Part shown: positions 12,487 to 23,346 of the stretch, piece after piece
Numbering within the stretch: position 1 is the first letter of the stretch
Layout of the letters: every line of letters begins with the position of its first letter
Assembly: GCF_000264995.1 (NCBI RefSeq)
Contig: NW_006767434.1
Coordinates: 1,209,725-1,273,724, forward strand
From: Punctularia strigosozonata HHB-11173 SS5
Taxonomy: Eukaryota; Basidiomycota; Agaricomycetes; Corticiales; Punctulariaceae
Length of the DNA: 64,000 nucleotides
Reading direction: 5' to 3'
Position numbers and translations under genes: made by a program
The notes under the pieces: generated by a model
What the model saw: the letters and a program-made list of their open reading frames with translations, nothing else
Told to the model about the DNA's origin: nothing
Databases searched by the model: none

Positions 12487-13343
12487 TGATCCATGACATC
12501 GTATGCTGTTTGATATTATTCGGGGACCAGTGCGAATTGTCGCAAGATGGGATGACAAGTACTACTTGAGTACTACTTGGCCTTCAACTGACCCATCCGA
12601 AGCTCTTTGATGCTCAGGCGTGGATTGTCGAGAAGCGGAGTTGCACGCGCGCGATGCTGCGATCTGAGCCCACAAGCGCGTGGGTATGTAAAGGTAACCT
12701 CGCTTTGCCGCTGCCCCGACGACACCCACCTTCATGACAACCAGTAGATCTACCACTCGTGAAAGGATCCGCATTCCGCCAAGGACCTCCTTTCCACCAT
12801 CTTTCAAGAGCAGAATTGTGCTGGGAGTAGTACAGCGTGCATCAAGACGCTGTGGTTGAACCGACGAAGGCTCTGCTATCCTTCAGTGCTTGCCGATTGC
12901 TTAGCTCTACCATCAACCGCGGACGGATCAGTGACTTTGATGCCCTGCCGGTGAAGAGAGACCGCGTCGACCTGCAGCGCGCAAATTCAGCAGACGGTCG
13001 CACTGATGATGCGTGATCTCATGGCCCCATGCTATGCAACACCATCAAAGTTGGTCCGCATAATCGTCCGACCCGCACGCTTTTGATCGGTCCATGGCAA
13101 CGAGAACCGGTGCTCGTTTTGAACCATGCTCAGACGAGAGGCTGGTATAAAACGACCCAGATGCTCCCTCTGCTGTCCTCTAGTCTCGTTCTCTCTTCCT
13201 TCAGACCCATCCGACTGAGTCGGCAGCCTTCATACTTCGCTTCACCTAGCCTAACGCCGGACGTACCTTACGCCTCGCATCTGTCCCTCCTTACTTGACG
13301 ACTAGCTCGATCCAAATCCCCCCACGCCAATTTCGAAGCAAAG
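12487..13343. other. Intergenic region with promoter of the secreted two-repeat protein
   Basis: No gene seen. The right part holds a TATA box at 13146-13152 and a pyrimidine-rich leader before the ATG at 13344, as expected for a strongly expressed fungal gene. Confidence 0.5.
13146..13152 (+). promoter_or_regulatory. TATA box
   Basis: TATAAAA lies 192 bases before the start codon of the secreted protein gene and is followed by a CT-rich run (about 13160-13205), a usual basidiomycete transcription start context. Confidence 0.65.
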
Positions 13344-14301
13344 ATGAAGTTCTCCAACAACTTTATGATTCTCGCTGCCGTCCTCGTCGCATCCGTGGCG
13401 TCAATCCCCATTAAGAGAGACGTGGACCCCGCCCTCGTGCCCGACTTCGGTCATGCCGCGAATGTTAACCCCACCGGCACTGGTGACTGCGATGGCGCCG
13501 TTAACGGTGCCAACGGCCAGCCGATCAAGGTTCCCTGCAGCTGCCCCCCTGACAGGCAAACCTTCATCAACGTGAACATTGCTTTCTCCTTCTACCGGCC
13601 ACCGTCGCCTGATGATACTTTGTAGGACTTGAACGCGAACGTTGCCGCCGGCCACGCGGTCAACAACCCGTCGATCGCGGTCTCCTTCCCCTCCGACAAC
13701 TCCCAGGCCTCGCAGCTCGCGCGCATCAACGCGGCGCTCGTCACCCTGCAGAACTTGAACGGCCCCGGTGTCGGCTGCCCGGCGTCCTCCACCACCTTCG
13801 TCGCGCAACAGCAGGCGATCCAGTCCGGCGCCACCAACCAGGCTGCCGCTGCTCCTGCCCCCGCTGCTCCCGCGCCGGCTCCTGCTGCCCCTGCGGACCC
13901 CATCGCGGCGTTGGCGCCCTCGCTCGGCTTCTCGAGCGGCGTGAACCCGACCGGCACCGGCGACTGCGACGGTGCCGTTATCGGTGCGAATGGCCAGCCC
14001 GTCAAGATTCCTTGCAGCTGCCCGCCGGCACAGGACGTCTACATCAACGCCCTCAAGGCGAACGTCGCTGCCGGCCACGCTGTCAACAACCCCTCGATCG
14101 CCGTCAGCTTCCCGACGGACGGCTCGAACGCGTCGCAGGCGGCCCGCATCCAGGCCGCGCTCGTGACTCTCCAGAACCTGAACGGCCCCGGCGTTGGCTG
14201 CCCCGCGGCGTCCACTACCCTCTCCGTAAGTCGCGACGCTTCCGAGTTACGTGGGCACGCCGCTGACTCGTTTGCAGGCCCAGCTCAAGGCCGTCCAGTA
14301 A
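13344..14301 (+). CDS. Secreted protein with two tandem GTGDCDGAV-type domains
   Basis: Three exons (introns 13572-13625 and 14226-14277) give 283 residues. The N-terminus MKFSNNFMILAAVLVASVAS is a signal peptide, followed by a Kex2-like IKR site. Two copies of one domain follow, each with NPTGTGDCDGAV, then GANGQP(I/V)K(V/I)PCSCPP, NVAAGHAVNNPSIAVSFP, ALVTLQNLNGPGVGCP and an STT end. They are joined by an Ala/Pro linker (about residues 170-195). Four conserved cysteines per copy suggest two disulphides each. I know this type only as an uncharacterised secreted protein of Agaricomycetes; no catalytic motif is seen. The near identity of the two copies at DNA level suggests recent internal duplication or gene conversion. 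Confidence 0.85.
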
Positions 14302-14556
14302 ACGGCAGTAGTTCGCAGTTAAAAGGAGTCTCGGGAAAAACCTCATCTTGTATCGATAACATAAGTTATTGGCGTAATATCTGGCTGTCGCAGCTTAATT
14401 GGTCCAGTGCCGTGGCATTCTGGATTTGACATGAAGATACCCGTTCGTGCGTGAGCGGAAAGAATCAATGTTAATAGCAACGTGAGATGGCCGGTAAAGA
14501 CCGTACAAAACAACCGAAGACCAGAAGAATCATACGAAACGAACGAGCTGGAGACT

Positions 14557-16385
14557 TCAGACTTTCTTTCCTTTGCTCAGCCCTAATAACTTGTTCTTCA
14601 CGTCTTTCCCTACCTTGGATCCACCCTGAACGACCTTCTGCTTCTTCTTCTCGCTCGAGGCGTCCGCGCTCCGTTTCTTGATGGGTTTCTCCGCGGTACT
14701 AGAAACGGCCGGAGTAATCGCCCCCTTCGCCGCCTTTGCAGGCTTTTCCGACTGTGATGCCAATTTGTTGGTCTTCGTCGTTGCAGATGTGGAGTCGGGA
14801 CCGGTGGTAGCCTTCTGCTTCTGCTTAGCCTTGCCTTCGCGAGTAGGCTCCGCCTTTGTCGCAGAAGATGACTCTTCGTCGTCGAAGAGATCCGCCGCAA
14901 GGGCACGAGGACTCTTCGATTTCGGCGGCGAGGACGAGGCCTCGTCAGCATCGGAGATGACGACCTTCTTAGCCTTCTTGGGTGCCGCCTCGCTGGAGGA
15001 TTTAGATGCAACATCAGACACCGCGGACTTGCTCGTCTTCTTGAACGCTGAGTCATGAGAGGATTTGGCAGTTGCGACCTTCGCGGACGATTTTGAGGAT
15101 GAGGCGCTGGCGGATTTCGTTGCCGGTGCCGCACCATCTGAGGTGGCGGTGATGGTCGACTTCTTGGATTTAGGCTTGGCAGAGGACACTGGAGGCTCTG
15201 TGGCGGTAGTCGTAGATGATGGAGTAGACGCCGATGATATCGCCTTCTTGGCCTTCTTCTTGGTCGCCCCATCGCTATCTGACTCCAGGGCCCGCTTTTT
15301 GCCTTTCTCCTTGCCTTTCGGGGGAGATGGCGGCGCTTCCTCCATTTCCTCGTCCTCATCCCCGTCCCCATCCTCATCAGTATTCTCCGCCTCGCCCTCC
15401 GAGGAGCTCTCAACCTCAGGCTTCTTCGCAACGCCTCCTAACCATCGGTCCTCGAGATTGCAGGTCCAGACAGGCAGAGCCGCGCTTTGGTTCGTCTTCA
15501 CGAGAACGCTTTGAATATTTTCCCATTCGCCCTTGATGTGCTTGACTATCGCCGGGAGCGCGAGTTGTATGTTCGCCATGATCTGAGCTTGTGTCTGAGA
15601 CGCCAAGCCAACCTTAACCGAACTGCAAGGAGTCAGAATCGCGGGATACGTTGACGAAACCGCCCAGACAGCAGGTCGAGATGTGGGAGCTCTACTCACA
15701 GACATGTTCCCTGGTTTGGGTGCATATACGTAGACGATACCGCGCGTTCCAATTCGCCTTTTAGGTCTTTCCGTGTCATGCACACGGGAATTGGCTGCCT
15801 GTAGTCATAATGAGGTTAATGAAGGGGCAAAGTCTCATAAACAGCACGCACTTCTTCGCCTTAAAGAACATCCCGCCCAGAAGCTTCGGGAGTAGAGGTA
15901 TGACTCGCTCATCTGCGAGGAAAAGCCCGTTCTCCTGCAGCAATAACCGCCTGGCCTCGAAAGGCTTGAACTTGCCCTTGAGCTTTTCGATTCCAACGAC
16001 ACGAGAGATGAACTTGATGTTGTGCGTTGCCAATAAGTCCTTGTATTCGCGCTGGGGATCCTTGACGATGAGACAGATGTTCGTTGTGCGCGGGTCGACG
16101 AGGGGGTGTTTGAGGGGTCTGCATTGCACACTGTCTTTTAACATGCAAGCCTTTGATGCACATTTAAGATCGAAACGTACATCTTGACCGGTTTAAGCTT
16201 CTTCTCCGGTTGCATTTGCTTGACCGTGATCTGAAGCCATACGTTCTGCTCCTTGCCGGGTATCAGTTCGTGTTCTTCCCGCTTTTTCTCGTAGGCGTGG
16301 ACATGCTTGAGGAGGGCATCAACAGCGCGTTTACACTGTTCGACGGATACGTTGGAGGCAATGAGTTCGTCGTTTGCGACGGTCA
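14557..16385 (-). CDS. Ribosomal L1 domain protein (Utp30/Cic1-like) with long basic tail
   Basis: Nucleolar ribosome-biogenesis factor by family. Chosen start MTVANDELIASNVSVEQC at 16385; an in-frame ATG also lies at 16413. The L1 fold spans LKHVHAYEKKREEHELIPG, HPLVDPRTTNICLIVKDP, FISRVVGIEKLKGKFKPFEA, LPKLLGGMFFKAKK and RGIVYVYAPKPGNMS, joined across short introns near 16140-16180, 15770-15840 and 15625-15700. After WTCNLEDRWLGGVAKKPEVE comes an acidic run (near 15330-15400) and then about 230 residues of Lys/Ser/Ala-rich sequence with repeated KKAKK-type stretches, ending LLGLSKGKKV. Such tails are typical nucleolar targeting and rRNA-contact regions. Whether it answers to Utp30 or Cic1 cannot be decided by eye. 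Confidence 0.85.
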
Positions 16386-17313
16386 TAGCTAGAAATACAG
16401 GTGTAGCGTCCACTTGACGAGGAGGAATATCTTGGTAGAACTTTTCCAGACTCCGCTCTTAGCCCCGACCCGCTGGAGGTTCGGTCTCCGCCATGTACGT
16501 AATATACACTCTGTCTCATTCGTCAATCGTTCGGGTTCGACTGACTATCAATATCTGCTGGGGTAACATATACATGCATATGGCACTACCGGAAACATCT
16601 TCAGGATGAAGCTTTGAAATTCCACCTTCAAGTCCGGTGCACCAGCCATCTTACAACTTGAAAATATCCGCGTTGACAGGAATGGCTTGTACGACGGGTA
16701 TCCAAAACACGCGTACGCCTTCAACGTTCACCAGGGAATCAGCAATCAGAGATGCGGTATCTTCACTCAGGACCCATGTATCACCGGCATTCGTCGTACC
16801 AGTTGTCGACCTCGGAGCCGAATACATCGCGTGGATTACACTCGATCGCGCGATGACCCCAGTACTGCGTCTTCGTAACGCGAAACACGCCAACGCGACG
16901 GGTCCTCCAAACAGGGGACCCGATTTCCTTCTCTATATAGCCCCATCACCAGTAGTGTGTGGGCCGTCCGAGGGCGCGGCGTACATCCATCAAAACGTCG
17001 GTTTGAAGCGTTGATAGGAGTGAAGGGCCCATAAACCCACTCGGTAACCCTCGGGACTCGGGGAAAGTGAGCACGCATAGACTGTTACCAAGATAGCTAG
17101 GTAGAACCTCGTGGCCGCGCTCGTCGGGCAGAAGGAGCAGCGTACGAACGGTACGGACAATGACATGGGGATGCAACCGACGTGTGGGTTCCATGCACCC
17201 GCCCTGATACGACTCGGCTTCGGTCGCACAAACATAAGCTGGATCAGTCACCCTCATCTAAGAGGCGATGTAGCATGAGCACAGCGAGAAGGGCGAGTGA
17301 TGATTCTCTTGAT
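16386..17313. other. Intergenic stretch, possible gene remnant
   Basis: No complete gene. The minus strand holds 16946-17257, whose DERGHEVLPSYLGN segment faintly recalls the conserved late motif of fungal HXXXD acyltransferases, but the several hundred residues that should surround it are absent. A TATATAG element at 16935-16941 is present on both strands. Confidence 0.3.
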
Positions 17314-18598
17314 TCATAGTTTACTGGGAAAAGATTCTAGTCCCGCGCGAACGCCGGTGTACAATATGCCTGTCGTCAGCTCTCCTCGTTCCGCACTCGC
17401 CCACCAGTCGCAGATGGCATTTGTCACCTCGTCTCGTTTCTGTACGGAAATACGCGAGCACATCAGTTGACTGTCAGACCTTCCCGGGCAAGATCAACCT
17501 ACCCCGGTGAAGTTATGATCTGCCTCGTCCACGTAATGCAAGTTATGAGTGCCCGGTGAGCGAGAGCCTAGCGCCCTCGCCCAGATCGTGGCATCATATC
17601 TATACGTCTCGGAACATCATCTCTCGTGGCTCCCTCAACGTGCTCTCATGGACTTACGGAGGGACAGTAGTGTCGGCTATCCCATGAATAGTCAAGGCAT
17701 GGACGTGGGCGGGGAAGCGATCCCAGACGAGTGAATTGTCCCATGTAGCGAAAGCTTCGACGTCTTTTGGGCGAATGATCCCGGTCACGGGCTTGCCTGC
17801 CACGCGAACGTTCCATTCGTAGAATCCTCTAGCCTCGAACTGCTCCTTGTACGTGGTATTGAAGCGCTCTGCATTCACCAAGAAGAACGTTAGTTGCTTT
17901 GGGGAAAGGCCCACAGAAGCACCCACCCAGCATCTTCTTGATTGACATGTCAGCTGAATTGTAGTAGGATCATGCAATGGGATGTCACATACGTGCATCC
18001 TATATCGACCCGAGCAGTTCACGAATCCTCTGACTGTCTTTGCCTCCTCCGCAGTGCATACCCAGCGATAACCGATGATGCTGCCACGAGAATGTCCCAC
18101 GAGGAGGTCTATCACGTATCCGAACTCCTTGATCAGATAGTCGGCGACGACCTGCAGGTCTTCCACGTCCTCCGCCAAAGCACCGGTATTCCATGTCCCT
18201 GGAGTCTCGTGGTTGCCTCTGCCATGTGCAATTACAGCATGAACACGATACCTCAGGAGCGTGGGGCCTCACCTGAAGTCGAATCTGAAACTGTCTAACG
18301 GGAGGCGCTGTGCGAGTCCCCGCTGATACAGATAGTCTTTATGTCTGAGTCACATAGATGATGCTGATGTCACGAGCTCATACAATGCGTGGGCCGCACC
18401 CGAGAGTCCCATGGAGTATCTTCAACAACCAGTTAAGTCCGACGCGAAGACAGTCGTCAAGTAAGCGGCACGAACAAGTGCGATCTTCCGTCCCTGCGTT
18501 GGCTTGTCCGGTTCAAGTCGCTCCAATACTCCCGCTATTGGACAGTCCGGGGCAAACGTATGCGGCACGCTCAGACGCGTGGACGTCCGAGTAGACAT
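17314..18598 (-). CDS. Alpha/beta hydrolase, ectomycorrhiza-regulated-esterase-like
   Basis: Serine hydrolase of the prolyl-aminopeptidase/esterase type. ATG at 18598 (MSTRTSTRLSV). Splicing restores a continuous protein: APDCPIAGVLERLEP, GRKIALILHGTLGHKDYL, QRLPLDSFRFDFRGNHETPG, then VADYLIKEFGYVIDLLVGHS with the nucleophile elbow GHSRG. The catalytic Asp is in IHGIADTTVPP and the His in YVDEADHNFTG. The last exon ends ESFPSKL at 17314. Introns use GTTCGT, GTGCGG, GTGAGG and GTAGGT donors. No signal peptide, so probably cytosolic. Mushroom relatives were named for expression changes during ectomycorrhiza formation; the substrate is unknown. Confidence 0.85.
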
Positions 18599-20128
18599 GG
18601 GCAAAGTATATCCTGATGCCAACCAGTTGGGGCGCGCAAGGTTGTCGGTGGGTCAAGACAACGTGCCGCTATGCCATGCAATCCGACGCCCCCATCCGCA
18701 CATGTCATTGTCCCGCATACGAGCGGGGATTGGACGAACCGGTGTGTGAACTGTGCCGGTCGAGAGTACCCGCTTTGCCGGTCACGACCCCCGCGCGGCG
18801 ACTGGATCAAATCGGTCCCGGGATTCTCTGGACGCCATCGACGTTCTCGACACTCGACTCAATCTGAATACTAAGAGCTAGAAGCACAAGGTCAAAATGA
18901 TCTCAGCTCGGACTTGCCTATAGCGTGGCGTCGGCTTGAATCCGTATGGAACACTTGGGAATGGCAGGGTCTCCTCATGGGCCCGGGTGGGACCCTTGAC
19001 GTGGTGCTGAATGACTAGAAGCTCTACACCAACTTATTCTCGGAGACTGTCAAGATGCGAGCCACCTTCTTCTTCCCGGTTCAATCCTGGTTGGCAATGG
19101 TGTAACCGTCGAGAACTCCAATCACTCGCGGTTCGGTTTCTTCTTCTTCTCGTTTCACAGACAGTATAGTACCGGATCCGAAGTGCTCTGCGGATCTGAA
19201 GGCCGCGCGCCGTCTCTGGGAATGTCCAGAACGCGTCACAGGACAACGTGAATTTGTTACTGCCACGTACTATGTCGCAGAATCGCGACGCGCAGCACTG
19301 GGTGCATAGGTATAAGTCGCTAGTTGCAAGAACGCGATGATCGAGGGCAATTGTCCCCGAGATCCGGTACAGAAATCATCCGGATCTGCGGAAGCCAAAA
19401 AATGAAATACAATACCAGTGCACGCTCAGCGATTCGCAGAACCCACGGCATCGTATTCCCCGAATGCTTGCTTGAGTGGCCAGATGTACCGCCACGTTCC
19501 ATTTGCGTATTCTCTTCCCAACAATAGTGCGAGGGAGCAGCGAAGACGACGACGGCTACTGTATTGGAGTGATGTGGGATACAGACAGTTCACGTACGAC
19601 GCTATGTACTAGAGACTTCTGCCAAATATGAATACATAACGTATTGGGTGGTGGAGAACGAACGCAATGCGGGAAGTTGCACGAACGAAGGTGGGCACAA
19701 CATTAATCTAGAAAAGACGAGACGACTAGCTATTAAAACATTGGATTGGAGAAAGTTCCTGGACTAGAGCATATCCGATCCATTGCATACATGTAGATTC
19801 AGTGTTGGTGGGCCCCTGAGAGAGAGAAAATCCCGGGACGATGGTGTTGTGACCGGCCGGAGGAATTAAAGGTCGCTGTGCGACCGAACCTCGGCCATTA
19901 GTGGGTTGGTGGTACGGATACGGGGATTATGTTGGCGTGATTAAGGGGAAAGCGGACGATGTCGGTGCATGTCCTCAGTTCCGCCGGCACTGGGATCCGT
20001 GCCGCAGAATATCCGCACCAGAGCCGTTAACGCTGAGGCGTGGCGGCGGAAGAAAGATCTGGCGCGAGCATGTCAGATCGTCATCGAAGACAGCGTATGT
20101 GCCGTGATGTCTGCTCACCACCGGGAAT

Positions 20129-20260
20129 TCAGAAGAAAGTCGGGCCGTTGCTGCTCGCGCCGCTGCGAATTGGGCCACCCTGGGAACCGCTGCCCGATTG
20201 CGGCTTGGAAGTGGACCCAGAGGGCTTGGAGGCGGGAGGCTTGGAGAACAGGGAGAACAT
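20129..20260 (-). CDS. Possible 43-residue microprotein
   Basis: Minus-strand ATG at 20260 opens a short frame, MFSLFSKPPASKPSGSTSKP, rich in Ser, Gly and Pro and ending ASSNGPTFF. A TATATAAG box lies 173 bases upstream (20433-20440) with a CT-rich leader between. It has no recognised domain. It may be a real small protein, the first exon of a longer gene, or chance. Confidence 0.25.
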   Translation of the reverse strand: MFSLFSKPPASKPSGSTSKPQSGSGSQGGPIRSGASSNGPTFF

Positions 20261-20432
20261 CGCGAGTGTTGACGAGGATGAACGGGTGTGGTGCGGTTTG
20301 CAGGACGCCAAAGGGCTGGTTGGGTGGTATGATCAAGGTGTCGAGGAAGTTACACCGAGATCCAGACGATGTTCTGTCTGGAGGGGAGCAGTAGAGGATA
20401 TGAAGATGCCCAGTTAGCGGACATCGGCGCCT

Positions 20433-20440
20433 CTTATATA
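20433..20440 (-). promoter_or_regulatory. TATA box (minus strand)
   Basis: Reads TATATAAG on the minus strand, upstream of the 43-codon frame at 20129-20260. Confidence 0.4.
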
Positions 20441-23346
20441 GCCCACACTGTCTCACCGCCATACCCAGCAGACGCACCTTATTGACTCGAGACGAGTTCG
20501 GCCACGGTACCGCCTCTAGACAACTCGCCGCGGGTGCGAATCGCCTGAAACGTCATCCTGCTACGGCGTCCCCCTGCGACGGAACAGGGGAGGGGCGGCA
20601 TACGTATCCATCAACGCCCTGGAAAAGTCCGCCCGGAAATCTCGTGCACCGCACAAAAAGGCAACATCATCATTACGGAGATCCGCGATCTTCGTGGCTG
20701 TTGTCGACTCAAAATGTAGGGATTGACGAGATACGGTTGAAGAGGGAGGCTTCTTCTCCCTTGCGCCAATGGAATCTCCGCAAGAAGCCGCATGCCGGAT
20801 TAGTCTGCTCCTGCGGCGTCGGAGTCAGTGTCCCGGCTTTGCCATGTATATACCGCTCTTCACGAAGAGAGTTTGTCCGTTCCGCGTGTGGGAGAAGTCG
20901 GGGCGGAAGGACGGTCAGCGGCGAGCCACGCGATCAATGTATGGCTGTTCTTCGCCTTGTTTCACTGCCTTTCACCCGGCCTCTCTCACCCAAGCGCATT
21001 CTTTGGCCTTTTCCCGTCTAGCGGCATAGCCAAACGCGAACGTATTGCAAAATAATATCAGTGCCTGGCTTGCTTTGCTGGCGTGGGTACTCCTTGGCCG
21101 GGTGCATTCCCTCGTCACTCGAAGCTGTGGAACAGGTCGTACCGTCGTACCCGCGCTGCGATGCAACCTGTCTAGGGCCTTCAGGCACATTGTTTTCTGC
21201 ACGCTTCTCTCGCTGAAAGAACGAGAATTAGCCAGGCTAGAATGTCCATCAAATTCAAGCTTCCGTCCTCGACCCTGGTAGGTAGGTCGACGCCGCGGCG
21301 CGTGGGACCTCGGGAATCCCAATCTCGTGCTACGTGCCCGCAGCTTGATGTTCCCGAAAGCGCTTGCTGCGATGCGCTACGCTTTTCCCCGCATAGCTCG
21401 ATGCGGGTCGCTCTGACGCTCTTCTTGTGTTTTATCTCTGCCCATTAGGCACCGAGAAGACCGAGCTTATGGAAATGGGCCTTCCCTTCAACTGTGGTAT
21501 TCTCGGTCGCGCGCTTATGGCTTTGGGTGCCTCCTTATCTTCCCAGTTCAAAACGAAAACTTTGCCGAATGACCAATCGGTTGACCTCTGGTAGAGGCGC
21601 AAGTTTAACCTGACGCTTCGTCGCCATGGGTACGGAGATGTCCAGGCCATACAGCTGCGGACGATATTTTCATCTGCACAGATGTCGCACAATGGCGAGC
21701 AGTCTGACTCAGGGATACGCACATACTGCCATCCGGCGCCGAGGATTCTATCGGCGGTCTAGTACCGTACGTGTACCACGCCACCACCGACACCGAAAGC
21801 AAAGACGCTTCTGCTTCTGTTGAACTGACAATACACTTATTCTCTTTAGAGTTGAGTTCGAGCTCTCAACCATCGATGACCACTACACGCACTGTTCCCG
21901 AGGCGTCTGCCTATTTCCGGAATGTCCTCGGACATCTCAGGTTACATAGGTGAGTGTCAGTGTCCCACTTATTCATCCGATCTTCATTCAAGGCCTACAA
22001 CAATCGCTCGATCGGGCATACTAATGATGACGTTTTGGCGCAGCACCTCGGGCGGTCGTGCCAGTGGTGGGAGGCACAGTCAAAGATCTCAATCTGGCTC
22101 CTGTATCAGCGCGGCCATACAGATTCCAGACTTAGACTGCGTCGCCGCTACGAAGCCCAGTTCTAATAACGATTTGGCTCGCTTATGCTGTGCTCTTCAT
22201 TGTGTAGAGGTTCCTGATCGCGCCGGCCAGCCGCCGGCCATGTATGGCAGTAGGGCGCTTACACGCTCGCTCACCCCCGGGCGAGTGGCACCGAGTTGTA
22301 CTGGTACGTCTCCGCGATCTCTTCACGGAGAGCGGAGGTCGCGCGATATGATACCTGGAACGCACGCCGCGTGCATATGTCCCTGCAGCTCGTCAGTGTC
22401 GCATCATGCTTCTAGTCGGTTCGGTCGTGCAGCTGAGTCGCCGACCTTTTCAAACGCTCCCGTTCCTTCTCTGACGTGGCGGGAGCGACCGCCACGCCAC
22501 GCCCGCCCGCCCCCTCCCTATCCGGCTTCGGATTCCACAGCGCTATAGTGGTCCGCGCCTTCTGAGGCCGTCGGCATCGGCGAATCACCCGCGCACGCGT
22601 CTTCTGTCCTCTCTTCCACCACGGGCCGCCCACCTTAGTTCTCGTCATCCCCAGTGGGCTCTGATGCAGGTCACTTTGGAAGCAAATTTGCACTCCCTTC
22701 CCCGGTCGCCAGCCGCCGGATTCGCCCGCGGGCGTCACCGTTTTCGGCAGTGCAGCCGACTTCAGCGACTGGCGAGAAAAACGGACTACAAGCCACCACT
22801 CGCGTCGCCTTCGATCTAAGTACGGACGAGTTCGCCGTCGCGTCGAAGCCTCCGTCGGCCCGTGCTACTCGGACGGTCGTATCGGACGGTCGTATGATCG
22901 GTGGAAAAGAGGAAGAGAAGCTACAGGAAGAGAGAGGGAGCGAGGGAATGCGCACGCAAGGCACGGTCCGTGGCTTGGACACCGGTGAGGATCCGATCCC
23001 TGGTGGCTTCGTCGCGGAACCAATGGTACGGGCTCCGCGGCACGAGCTGTCCAAAGCGCACGGGCTTCGCCATCATGGTTCGTTCCCATCCGCGTCTACA
23101 GCTTATTCTCCTGGGTTGGTCTCATGCTCGCTAAGGCTCCAAAGCGCTCCCGCACCCTGTCTCAGCAACCGAAGGTGTCAAAATCCGTATACATTTCTTT
23201 GCACGGTCTCCTGATCAAGCTACATGCGATGTGGAGAAGAAGGGAGGCATGGCATGTGCCTCAATCTGCAAAATTTCGAGGTCATACGACGGATACTCTT
23301 ATTGTATTCCGAACCCACACAATCCCCTACGAGACCGCGGAACCTC

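Larger units (their letters stand above)
18599..23346. other. 4.7 kb without an assignable gene
   Basis: Many short open frames but no family recognised. The most coding-like parts are on the minus strand at 19100-19540 (segments GTWRYIWPLKQAFGEYDAVG and HFGSGTILSVKREEEE, separated by plausible acceptor sites), the 186-codon plus-strand frame 22654-23214, and plus-strand segments near 21450-21950 (one reads ELSTIDDHYTHCSRGVCLFP). None could be linked into a gene with confidence. There may be one or two fast-evolving or decayed genes here. No transposon ends, long repeats or tRNA genes were seen. Confidence 0.3.

Noticed and set aside
13401-14078. Long minus-strand open frame of 225 codons
   Set aside because: It is the antisense shadow of the GC-rich secreted protein gene, with low-complexity Arg/Gly composition and no domain.
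16946-17257. Possible HXXXD acyltransferase
   Set aside because: Only one weak motif (DERGHEVLPSYLGN) in about 100 codons; the HXXXD site and the rest of the protein are absent.
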